From CAMLHP01 sp035707845 (GTDB lineage Bacteria > Gemmatimonadota > Gemmatimonadetes > Gemmatimonadales > GWC2-71-9), in the NCBI GenBank assembly GCA_035707845.1, contig DASSTP010000221.1, forward strand, positions 1 through 17,415: 17,415 nt of DNA. The letters run 5' to 3'. The position numbers and the translations under genes are program-made. Below the pieces are notes generated by a model that saw only the letters and a program-made list of their open reading frames with translations, did no database searches and was not told where the DNA came from. Below, piece after piece: positions 6,773-12,893 of this stretch (within the stretch, counting starts at the first letter, position 1; each line of letters starts with the position of its first letter).

Positions 6773-7974
6773 TCCGCATTGTCTCCATCCTTGTACTGCT
6801 GCTCGCGGCGTGCCGCGGTGACCAGCCCGGCAGCACGCCCGAAGCGGCTCGGCTGGCGCACGTGATGGACAGCCTGAAACCGGCGGTGGAGCAGGCAGTG
6901 GGGCTCACCTTCAAGTCACCGCCAAGATCCGCGATCCGGAGTCGTGACGAGGTGCGCCGCTATCTCGTCAACAAGCTGGATGAGGAGCTCACGCCCGAAC
7001 GAGAGCGTGGCGTCGAGGCGGCCTATCGCCTCCTCGGCATGATCCCCGACAGCGTCAGCCTCCGGGCACTCCTGCTGGACCTCCTCACCGAGCAGGTCGT
7101 GGGCTATTACGACGCCGATTCGGCGATGTTCTTCGGCGTGGCCGGCGCCCCGCCGGACCAGCTCGGCGTGACCGTGGCCCACGAGATGGTGCATGCACTG
7201 CAGGGCCAGTACGTGAATCTCGACTCGCTGCTCAAGGCCCGGGGCGACAACGACCGGGCCACGGCGGCGCAGGCGATTCTCGAGGGGCAGGCCCTGCTCG
7301 CGTCAATCCAGGTCATGGCGCCGTCGCATGATGTGCTCAACGATGACGCCGTCTGGTCCATGCTCAAGGCACAGACGCGGCAGGCGCAGAGCACCATGCC
7401 CAAGTTCGGCGCCGCACCACTGGTGGTGCGCGAAGGACTGATCTTCCCGTATGTGGAAGGCGCGCTGTTCATGCGCTGGTGGGAGACGCAGTCGGGCCAT
7501 GCGGACACGGTGCCGTTCGGCGTGCTGATGCCCCAGTCGAGCGAAGAGATCCTTCATCCAGAGCGGTACACCCACGGTGACGCCCCGCTTGGCGTCGTCA
7601 TCGATTCGGTGCCGGGCGAGCGGATCCTGCACGAGGACGGCCTTGGCGAACTCGAAACCACCCTGCTCAGCGCGACCCTCGCACGCGAGCAGGAGCCGAA
7701 ATACGAGCCGCCGCTGGGATGGGGCGGCGATCGCTATCGCATCGTGGACACGCCTGACGGCCCGGCACTCATCTGGTATCTGGTCTTCGACGACGCCGCA
7801 GCTGCCGCGCGCTTTGATGCAGGCACCGGTGCCCTGCTTCGGAAGCAGCAGCGGAAAGGCTATCGAGGCGAGTTCAGTATGACTGAAGTGAGTGGTCACC
7901 CTGCGGCGCGGTACGAGATGGCGCCGGAGGGGTGGGCGGCGTGGAGCAGCATGCCGGGTGCGAAAGTGTGGTAG
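6769..7974 (+). CDS. HExxH-motif metallopeptidase-like lipoprotein, unnamed family
   Basis: Exported protein of 401 residues starting at GTG 6769, which overlaps the prepilin peptidase stop as GTGA. It has a short hydrophobic leader and lipobox LAAC (Cys15), so it is probably a lipoprotein. HEMVHAL at 138-144 is a zinc-peptidase signature, followed about 30 residues later by LEGQA with Glu172. That spacing and the 'EG' context are those of a gluzincin third ligand, so catalysis is plausible. A longer open frame from 6718 was rejected because it would add residues before the signal peptide. The C-terminal half (about 180-401) has no motif I recognise. Co-transcription with pilD hints at a surface-processing role, but that is guesswork. 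The gene ends at 7974, just before a heptamer array. Confidence 0.8.
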   Translation: MIRIVSILVLLLAACRGDQPGSTPEAARLAHVMDSLKPAVEQAVGLTFKSPPRSAIRSRDEVRRYLVNKLDEELTPERERGVEAAYRLLGMIPDSVSLRALLLDLLTEQVVGYYDADSAMFFGVAGAPPDQLGVTVAHEMVHALQGQYVNLDSLLKARGDNDRATAAQAILEGQALLASIQVMAPSHDVLNDDAVWSMLKAQTRQAQSTMPKFGAAPLVVREGLIFPYVEGALFMRWWETQSGHADTVPFGVLMPQSSEEILHPERYTHGDAPLGVVIDSVPGERILHEDGLGELETTLLSATLAREQEPKYEPPLGWGGDRYRIVDTPDGPALIWYLVFDDAAAAARFDAGTGALLRKQQRKGYRGEFSMTEVSGHPAARYEMAPEGWAAWSSMPGAKVW

Positions 7975-7980
7975 GGGCAC

Positions 7981-8001
7981 TGGCTGCTGGTTGCTGGCTG
8001 C
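7981..8001. repeat. Tandem heptamer array, unit TGGCTGC
   Basis: Three exact-register 7-bp units (TGGCTGC, TGGTTGC, TGGCTGC) occur 6 bp after the stop of the lipoprotein gene. It is the shortest array in the window but has the same 7-bp period as the arrays at 2603, 2701, 13481 and 13516. The non-coding region 7975-8393 holds this array, the inverted-repeat element and the octamer arrays, and no gene that I can support. Confidence 0.7.
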
Positions 8002-8037
8002 TAACGGAGCAAGCTGCCACCGACGCGTCATTGCGAG

Positions 8038-8052
8038 CGCGCAGTTAGCGCG
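8038..8052. repeat. Hairpin in left arm of the element
   Basis: CGCGC (8038-8042), a 5-base AGTTA loop and GCGCG (8048-8052) form a stem flanked by GAG and CGAAG. The matching hairpin in the right arm has a different stem sequence but keeps pairing. Confidence 0.65.
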
Positions 8053-8315
8053 CGAAGCAGCCTTGCAGCCCGACCGAGATCTGTTCTCCCATCCCACCCT
8101 CTTTACCGCAGAGTCGCAAAGGGCGCAAAGGCTCGCAGAGAGTCCATGGATCCGAGCCGCTCCGAAGTCCGACTCCAACATCAACAAACAGTTTGTGTCT
8201 TGCAGCGAGGATTGGGGCGCCCGGTACACTCGGGGCCTTCCGCGCGCTCTGCGACTCTGCGGTGAAAAGGGTGGGATGGAGGCAGAGATCGGGGTCGGGC
8301 TGCAAGGTTGCTTCG

Positions 8316-8328
8316 GCCGCGATGCGGC
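8316..8328. repeat. Hairpin in right arm of the element
   Basis: GCCGC (8316-8320), a GAT loop and GCGGC (8324-8328) form a 5-bp stem at the position matching 8038-8052. Flanking CTTCG and CTCGC are the complements of the left-arm flanks. Confidence 0.65.
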
Positions 8329-8359
8329 CTCGCAATGACAGGCCGGGGCGAGCTTCGCA

Positions 8360-8445
8360 GCCGCCGAGCCGCCGAGCCGCCCCTTCGCTGCGCTCAGGGC
8401 AAGCTACGCCGCCGAGCCGCCGAGCCGTCCAGCCGTCCAGCCGCC
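8360..8445. repeat. Two octamer arrays, unit GCCGCCGA, running into terC
   Basis: Units at 8360-8383 (GCCGCCGA twice, GCCGCCCC) and 8408-8445 (GCCGCCGA twice, GCCGTCCA twice, partial GCCGCC) have a period of 8 bp. A 24-bp spacer (8384-8407) separates them and contains a weak CCCT/AGGG palindrome. The second cluster lies inside the 3' end of terC and encodes its last residues. Confidence 0.8.
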
Positions 8446-9359
8446 TTCTTGGGGTCTTTCACGATCGACAACACCACCGACCCGGCCAGGATCACCACGA
8501 TAACGCCCAGCGAGACCGCGATGTGGGGATGGAACCAGTACGACACCAGCATCTTGAGGCCCACGAACACCAGAACCAGCGCCACGCCGTACTTGAGAAA
8601 ATCGAACTTGTCGATCATGTCCTGCAGCACGAAGAACAGCGCCCGCAGGCCGATCACGGCGAAGATGTTGGAGCTGTAGACGAGGAAGGGGTCGCGGGTC
8701 ACCGCAAACACGGCCGGGATCGAGTCCACCGCAAAGATGAGGTCGGTCCACTCGATGGTGATGAGCACCAGCAGGAGCGGGGTGGCCATGAGCCCGGCCG
8801 TGGTGCGGTGGAAGAACTTCGAGCCCACATAGCGGTCGCTCACCGGCAGCACCTTCCGGGCCCAGCGGACAACCCGGTTGTGCTCCACGTCCACCGTGGC
8901 GCCACCGGCGCGGAACATCTTGACGCCGGTGTATACCAGGAAGGCGCCGAAGACGTAGATGATCCATTCGAAGCGGGCGATGAGGTAGGCGCCCGCGATG
9001 ATCATCGCCAATCGCATCGCGATGGCGCCCAGGATGCCCCAGTTGAGCACCTTGGGCCGGAGCTGCTCCGGCACGTTGAAGAACTGGAACACCAGCAGGA
9101 AGACAAAGAGGTTGTCGACGCTGAGGCTCAGCTCGATCACGTAGCCGGTGTAGTACTCCAGCGCCGAGACGCCGCCTTCGCGCCAGTAGATGAAGAGGCC
9201 GAAGGCGAGCGCCAGGGCGATGACGGTGAGACTCCACTTGAGCGCCTCACCGCCCGACGGCTTGTGGGACCGGCGGTTGACCACCGCCAGGTCGAAGAAC
9301 AGCAGGGCCGCTATCAGCGCGGTGAACCCGATCCAGACGTACGGCCCGTGATGTCCCAC
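8394..9359 (-). CDS. TerC/Alx-family membrane protein, probable Mn2+ exporter
   Basis: Integral membrane protein of the TerC family, whose members Alx, YkoY and YceF are linked to manganese export. It has 321 residues, like E. coli Alx, with about nine hydrophobic helices. Family motifs are ELSLSVDNLFVFLLVFQFF (acidic-aromatic helix), EWTDLIFAVDSIPAVFAVT and SNIFAVIGLRALFF; the paired acidic residues in the first two helices are the likely metal site. GTG 9359 immediately follows the htpX stop (TGA then GTG), so translation is coupled and the gene is under the upstream manganese riboswitch. The last ~15 residues (AGRLDGSAARRRSLP) are encoded by the octamer array and look like a recently acquired tail. 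The alx name is avoided because orthology was not tested. Confidence 0.9.
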   Translation of the reverse strand: MGHHGPYVWIGFTALIAALLFFDLAVVNRRSHKPSGGEALKWSLTVIALALAFGLFIYWREGGVSALEYYTGYVIELSLSVDNLFVFLLVFQFFNVPEQLRPKVLNWGILGAIAMRLAMIIAGAYLIARFEWIIYVFGAFLVYTGVKMFRAGGATVDVEHNRVVRWARKVLPVSDRYVGSKFFHRTTAGLMATPLLLVLITIEWTDLIFAVDSIPAVFAVTRDPFLVYSSNIFAVIGLRALFFVLQDMIDKFDFLKYGVALVLVFVGLKMLVSYWFHPHIAVSLGVIVVILAGSVVLSIVKDPKKAAGRLDGSAARRRSLP

Positions 9360-10199
9360 TCAGCGGCCCCGCGCCTGGGCTTCGAGACGGGCAATCCGCT
9401 CCGCGGTTGGTGGGTGGGTGCTGAACAGCCGGGCAAACCCGCCCCCCGTGGCCGCGAGCGGGTTGACCTGCGCCAGCGGCGCCGCGGCGGGTGCCACTTT
9501 CATCGGGATCTGGTGCGCGAGGTTGTCCAGCCGCGCGAGCGCATGCGCCAGTGGCATCGGGTTGCCGGCGATCTCGGCGCCGACACGGTCGGCCTCGAAC
9601 TCCCGCTGCCGCGAGACGGCAAACTGCATGAGCATCGCCGCGATCGGCGCCAGCAGGATGAACACCAGCTGCAGCGCCGGATGCCCACCCTCGCGGTCGT
9701 TCCCGCCGCCGAACATGAGCATGTACGGCAGGTACGACAGCGTCCCCGCGATGCCGGCGGCGATGGTGGTGGTGAGCATGTCGTGATTCTTCACGTGCGC
9801 CAGCTCATGGGCCAGCACGCCCTCCAGTTCCTGGGGCGGCACGTACTTGAGGATGCCGCTGGTCACGCAGACCACTGCGTGCTCCGGGTTGCGGCCGGTG
9901 GCAAAGGCATTGGGCTGCTCATGCGGTGCGATGGCTACGACCGGCATGGGGAGGCCGGCACGCTGCCGCAGCCGGTTCACCATGCGGTGGAGGTCCGGCG
10001 CCTCGCTCTCCGAAACGACCTGGGCGCGATACATGCGCAGGACGATCTTGTCGGAGAAAAAGAACATCACGAAATTCATGAGGCCGCCAAAGATGGCGGC
10101 GGCGATCAGCCCCTGGGCGCCGCCCAGGATCTGGCCCGCGATGAGAAAGAGGGCCAGCAATCCGGCCATCAGGATGAACGTCTTGGTGTATCCGCCCAT
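9360..10199 (-). CDS. htpX: M48B membrane metalloprotease HtpX
   Basis: Zinc endopeptidase of the inner membrane that degrades misfolded membrane proteins, with the active site facing the cytoplasm. The 279-residue product has two N-terminal transmembrane helices (about 8-48), NAFATGRNPEHAVVCVTSGIL, the catalytic HELAH at 131-135 (LAHELAHVKNHD) and further hydrophobic segments. The third-ligand motif REFEADRVGAE and a C-terminal STHPPTAERIARL follow. ATG 10199 is chosen over an upstream GTG (10229) because GAGGAG lies 8 nt before it and the upstream stretch belongs to the riboswitch terminator. First gene of an htpX-terC operon with no intergenic space. Confidence 0.93.
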   Translation of the reverse strand: MGGYTKTFILMAGLLALFLIAGQILGGAQGLIAAAIFGGLMNFVMFFFSDKIVLRMYRAQVVSESEAPDLHRMVNRLRQRAGLPMPVVAIAPHEQPNAFATGRNPEHAVVCVTSGILKYVPPQELEGVLAHELAHVKNHDMLTTTIAAGIAGTLSYLPYMLMFGGGNDREGGHPALQLVFILLAPIAAMLMQFAVSRQREFEADRVGAEIAGNPMPLAHALARLDNLAHQIPMKVAPAAAPLAQVNPLAATGGGFARLFSTHPPTAERIARLEAQARGR

Positions 10200-10207
10200 C
10201 GGTGTCA

Positions 10208-10213
10208 CTCCTC
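10208..10213 (-). promoter_or_regulatory. Ribosome binding site of htpX
   Basis: GAGGAG on the minus strand, 8 nt before ATG 10199. It lies downstream of the terminator U tract (10235-10231), so it is transcribed only when the leader is read through. Confidence 0.75.
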
Positions 10214-10230
10214 GATCGGCTGCAAGCACG

Positions 10231-10284
10231 AAAAAGCGAGACCCTCGTCCCCCGGCGCTGGCAGCGGTGGACGAAGGTCTCGCT
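10231..10284 (-). terminator. Intrinsic terminator in the htpX leader (riboswitch expression platform)
   Basis: Minus-strand bases 10284-10269 pair with 10250-10235 as a 16-bp stem with one G-U wobble. The 18-nt loop can itself fold through CGCU/AGCG, and five U residues follow (10235-10231, the first also in the stem). The ascending strand contains GCGAGACC and UUCG, which are also the conserved L3 and 3' P1 strand of the manganese aptamer. Aptamer and terminator therefore cannot form together. This predicts early termination without Mn2+ and read-through with Mn2+. Confidence 0.88.
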
Positions 10285-10384
10285 CTGAGTGCGGGGTTCC
10301 CGCCTCCTGGCCGGACCGTGTCCCCTTCGGGACAGTCCTGACGATCGGCCTTCCGCCGCGTGGCGGACGAGCTACTCCCCTTCG
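10272..10384 (-). ncRNA. yybP-ykoY manganese riboswitch aptamer
   Basis: On the minus strand the leader begins CGAAGG (10384-10379) and carries the hallmark GGGGAGUAGC (10380-10371). It ends AGAGCGAGACC (L3 consensus, to 10276) and CCUUCG (10277-10272), which closes P1 with CGAAGG. GCUC after GUA pairs with GAGC before GAGACC as P2. Between them are hairpins CCGCC/GGCGG, GGCCG/CGGCC capped by UGUCCC-GAAG-GGGACA, and GCGGG/CCCGC. Both metal-site loops match the yybP-ykoY (Rfam RF00080) consensus as I recall it. The second gene of the operon is of the TerC family, a classic target of this riboswitch. Not confirmed by covariance search. Confidence 0.9.
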
Positions 10385-10393
10385 ATGGGCAGA

Positions 10394-10423
10394 AATGTAG
10401 TCTCGGCGGTGTGGGATGGTCAA
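10394..10423 (-). promoter_or_regulatory. Sigma-70-type promoter for the riboswitch-htpX-terC unit
   Basis: Minus strand TTGACC (10423-10418, 5/6 to TTGACA), an 18-bp spacer, and TACATT (10399-10394, 4/6 to TATAAT). The expected start near 10387 is only a few bases before the P1 stem of the aptamer at 10384, which supports the assignment. It lies immediately next to the octamer array at 10427. Confidence 0.6.
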
Positions 10424-10426
10424 ATG

Positions 10427-10493
10427 GGTCGAGCGGTCGAGGGGTCGAGAGGTCGAGGTCTCCTCGACCATCTTGACTCCTCGACCCCTCGAC
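10427..10493. repeat. GGTCGAGN octamer array with nested inverted copies
   Basis: Four 8-bp units (GGTCGAGC, GGTCGAGG, GGTCGAGA, GGTCGAGG; 10427-10458) are followed by reverse-complement copies. The 14-base arm 10436-10449 pairs perfectly with 10480-10493. Inside it, GGTCGAGG (10451-10458) pairs with CCTCGACC (10462-10469) around a 3-base loop. The right arm ends at the stop codon of the HD-domain gene, so on the minus strand the structure could end or stabilise the mRNA of the molybdenum cofactor operon. No U tract follows, so a standard intrinsic terminator is unlikely. Confidence 0.8.
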
Positions 10494-11137
10494 TAGCTAC
10501 CCAGCCGCATCAGCGCACGACCAAGGTTCTCCCGGGCCGCTGCTTCGCAGTTCTTCCGGAATGCCGCCGTCTGGTATATGAACGGGCGATCGAGAAATGC
10601 CTGCAGCACACGGACACGCGCCGCGCGATAGGCGGGCTCCGGCACGAAAGCGTATTCGTGGCGGATGGCAGCGTCGTAGGCATCAAAGGCAACGGCGGAT
10701 GCCGCGAAGATGGCGAGGTCGGCGTCCGCCACCAGCTTGCCATCGGGCGACCTAGCCGCCTCGGTATGGCGCGTGTCGAGAATCATCGCGTGGACGCGCG
10801 CGGCCGTCTCCACGGGTGCATGCGCTGCCCGCAGCTGTCCCGCGGCGAGATCAGCACTGCGGGCCTCATTGTCGCTCTCGGCGGGGTGGTATATCGCGTC
10901 ATGATACCAGATGGCGAGCATCGCCTCGGCCGGGTGCTCCAGCGCGCCCGACTGCGCCTGCAATGCGTCGAGGACCATGGCGATGTGGTGCAGCGTGTGA
11001 TAGTGCCGGTGGGGTTCGGCGTAACGCTCGGCGAGTTCGGCCAGCTGGTCCGCACCATCGCCGTCCGCGCCGATGCCGCGCCACGCGTCGGCAAACCCCT
11101 GGGCCAGCTGTGTCAGAAGGGCGGCTTGCTCGTCCAT
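10493..11137 (-). CDS. HD-superfamily metal-dependent phosphohydrolase (COG4339-like)
   Basis: Predicted metal-dependent phosphohydrolase of unknown substrate. The 214-residue product has HRHYHTLHHI at 43-52, IWYHDAIYHP with the HD pair at 79-80, SDNEARSADLA at 88-98, DTRHTE at 121-126 and DADLAIFA at 138-145. This is the pattern of small stand-alone HD proteins of the COG4339 type. The start ATG 11137 overlaps the end of moeA by 25 bp, so it is the last gene of the molybdenum cofactor operon, though no role in that pathway is known to me. Its ribosome site is weak (GACGAG). The stop codon at 10493 touches the end of the GGTCGAG inverted repeat. Confidence 0.85.
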   Translation of the reverse strand: MDEQAALLTQLAQGFADAWRGIGADGDGADQLAELAERYAEPHRHYHTLHHIAMVLDALQAQSGALEHPAEAMLAIWYHDAIYHPAESDNEARSADLAAGQLRAAHAPVETAARVHAMILDTRHTEAARSPDGKLVADADLAIFAASAVAFDAYDAAIRHEYAFVPEPAYRAARVRVLQAFLDRPFIYQTAAFRKNCEAAARENLGRALMRLGS

Positions 11138-12369
11138 GTCTCGTCGTCCAGCCGGAGCGCGACGGCGACCGTGCCGGGCGGCGTCTCATGCTGGCCCTCG
11201 GGAATCACCAGCAGCGCATTCGCCTTGATCATCGAAGTCAGGATGCCGGATCCCTGCGGCCCGGTGAGCCGCACCGATGGCGTGCTGTCACTGTCGCTGA
11301 CGATGGCGCGCAGGAAATGCTGGAGCTTCGGCCGCAGCGAGACAGGCTCCGCCACGCACACCTCGATTCCCCGGCGGAAGGGCAGCACGTGGCCGCACAT
11401 CCGGCGGATGGCGGGCCGGGCAAAGAGCTCAAACGTCACCATGGTACTCACCGGATTGCCCGGCAGGCCCAGCCACGGTATTTCGCCCAGCATCCCGAAG
11501 CCGACCGGCGCGCCAGGCCGCATGCGCAGGCGCCAGAACTTGAGGTCGGTGCCCAGCGCCTCCAGCACGCCGCGCAGGTGATCATGCTCACCCACGCTGA
11601 TCCCGGCGCTGGTGATGAGCATGTCGCAATCGAGGGCGGGCGCAAGGTGCGCCCGGAGACTCGCGGGCGTGTCCCGGGCGATGCCCAGGTTGACCGGTTC
11701 CCCGCCGGCCTGCCGCACCAGGGCCATGAGCGTATGGGTGTTGCTGCTTGCCACCTTGCGCCCGGAGAGGATCTCCTCCGGCTGGTCCACGTCGGCGATC
11801 TCGTCGCCGCTGCCGAGAATGGCGACGCGCGGACGCCGGTAGACGAGCGGATGCGCCACGGCCAGCGACGCAAGCACGCCCAGCTCGGCGGCACCCAGCG
11901 CATGCCCCACCCGCAGTACCGTCTCGCCGGCGCGGATATCCTCGCCGGCAAGGCGAAAATTGATGCCGGCATCGCGACCACTCGTGATCGTGACGACGTC
12001 GGCGCCCTGATCGGTGTCCTCCTGGCGAATGACGCCATCGGCGCCTTCGGGGAGCGGTGCACCGGTAAAGATCCGGGCGCACTCGCCCGGCTTGATGGCC
12101 CTGGCCGGAACCGCACCGGCCGGGATGTGCTCCACCACGCGGAGCCGGACCGGATGCCCGGTGCTGGCGCCACGCACATCCTCGGCGCGGGTGGCGTAAC
12201 CGTCCATCGCCGAGTTGGTGTAGAACGGAATGTTGATCGGGCTCACGATATCCTGGGCCAGCACCGAGCCGAGGGCATCATCGAGCGGCACCCGCAGCTC
12301 GGGCTGCGGCTCGATGTGCTGCAGGATGAGCATGGCCGCCTCGCGGGCGGAGAGCATGGTTTCGCTCAT
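11113..12369 (-). CDS. moeA: Molybdopterin molybdenumtransferase MoeA
   Basis: Inserts molybdate into adenylated molybdopterin to form molybdenum cofactor, in the cytoplasm. The 418-residue product has the full MoeA order: an N-terminal domain with TNSAMDGYA (51-59), GAPLPEGADGVI (103-114), then RVAILGSGDEI (181-191). The MPT-binding region follows with TSAGISVGEHDH (253-264), RMRPGAPVGFG (282-292) and GLPGNPVSTM (301-310), and a C-terminal beta domain. In E. coli MoeA the equivalent of RMRPGAP is KPGKP as I recall, so two lysines are replaced here by Arg and Ala. ATG 12369 overlaps the mobB stop (ATGA) and fits the family N-terminus better than upstream starts. It overlaps the downstream HD gene by 25 bp. 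Confidence 0.93.
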   Translation of the reverse strand: MSETMLSAREAAMLILQHIEPQPELRVPLDDALGSVLAQDIVSPINIPFYTNSAMDGYATRAEDVRGASTGHPVRLRVVEHIPAGAVPARAIKPGECARIFTGAPLPEGADGVIRQEDTDQGADVVTITSGRDAGINFRLAGEDIRAGETVLRVGHALGAAELGVLASLAVAHPLVYRRPRVAILGSGDEIADVDQPEEILSGRKVASSNTHTLMALVRQAGGEPVNLGIARDTPASLRAHLAPALDCDMLITSAGISVGEHDHLRGVLEALGTDLKFWRLRMRPGAPVGFGMLGEIPWLGLPGNPVSTMVTFELFARPAIRRMCGHVLPFRRGIEVCVAEPVSLRPKLQHFLRAIVSDSDSTPSVRLTGPQGSGILTSMIKANALLVIPEGQHETPPGTVAVALRLDDETWTSKPPF

Positions 12370-12893
12370 GGCTCGACCTGAACGGCGCCAGCCCAGGCGG
12401 CGTCGGCCGCGCGCTCTGCCCAATCGGGCTGGGACAGCTCGATAACAGGACAGGGTGCGCGCAGCGCTGGCTGGTCGGTGACGACTGCGAGCCAGAGCGA
12501 TGGGTCCTGATGATCGGTGAAGAGTGGTGGGGAAGTGACACTGCGCCGCCAGACTTCGATCCGGGGCAGGGAGCTGCGGGAGAATCCTTCGGCAAGCACA
12601 ATATCGGCATCGCCCATGTACCGGCGCGCCAGCCCGGCCGGATCGTAATCATCGGCTACGCGCTCGAAGAGGACGCGGTACTCGGGCGAGGCAATGAGCG
12701 TCCGTTCGGCGTCGCCTTCGTGAAAGTGGCGCCAGGTGTCGGTGCCCTCGCGGTCCACCAGCGCCGGATGGTGCCCGTGCTTCAGTGTCATCACCCGTCG
12801 CCCCATCCGGGCCAGCGCCTGGCAGAGCGCCACGGTGAGCGTAGTCTTGCCGGCATTCTTCCGGCCTACGATGCAGACGAGACGCGTCGCCAC
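12366..12893 (-). CDS. mobB: Molybdopterin-guanine dinucleotide biosynthesis protein MobB
   Basis: P-loop GTP-binding accessory protein that assists MobA in making the guanine dinucleotide form of molybdenum cofactor. The 175-residue product has Walker A GRKNAGKTT at 10-18, MTLKHGHHP, a GTDTWRHFHEGD region, and VLAEGFSRSSLPRIEVWRR, typical of MobB. GTG 12893 starts 28 bp inside mobA and the stop overlaps moeA as ATGA, so mobA-mobB-moeA are coupled. The C-terminal part is less conserved but of normal length. Confidence 0.91.
   Translation of the reverse strand: MATRLVCIVGRKNAGKTTLTVALCQALARMGRRVMTLKHGHHPALVDREGTDTWRHFHEGDAERTLIASPEYRVLFERVADDYDPAGLARRYMGDADIVLAEGFSRSSLPRIEVWRRSVTSPPLFTDHQDPSLWLAVVTDQPALRAPCPVIELSQPDWAERAADAAWAGAVQVEP

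Larger units (their letters stand above)
8026..8340. repeat. MITE-like element with ~105-bp imperfect inverted repeats
   Basis: The left arm (8026-8132) and the reverse complement of the right arm (8236-8340) match over about 105 bp at roughly 75-80% identity by hand alignment. Shared blocks include GTCATTGCGAG, CGAAGCA, CCTTGCAGCCCGACC, ATCCCACCCT and ACCGCAGAGTCGCA. About 100 bp lies between the arms, including the small palindrome CAAACAGTTTG. The element sits between convergent genes (lipoprotein and terC). No transposase is present and no clear target-site duplication was seen. The 'CATTGCGAG...CGAAGCA' end resembles palindromic elements dispersed in many bacterial genomes, from recall only. 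Open frames across it on both strands share translated segments because of the inverted repeat and are not credible genes. Confidence 0.8.

Noticed and set aside
7892..8338. Small coding candidates across the inverted-repeat element on both strands
   Set aside because: Plus- and minus-strand products share segments (LQPD, HPTLFTAESQ) only because the DNA is an inverted repeat. There is no start context or conservation to support a gene.
10200..10229. Alternative GTG start of htpX at 10229
   Set aside because: It would add ten residues translated from just after the terminator U tract. The GAGGAG site and the family N-terminus support ATG 10199.
8193..10400. 735-codon plus-strand open frame
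   Set aside because: It lies antisense to terC, htpX and the riboswitch, which have clear family motifs. Its product is a low-complexity string of Arg, His, Gln, Glu and Asp with no motif. It is typical of shadow frames in high-GC DNA.
10816..12381. 521-codon plus-strand open frame
   Set aside because: Antisense to moeA and the HD gene, both well supported. The translation is compositionally biased and unlike any family.
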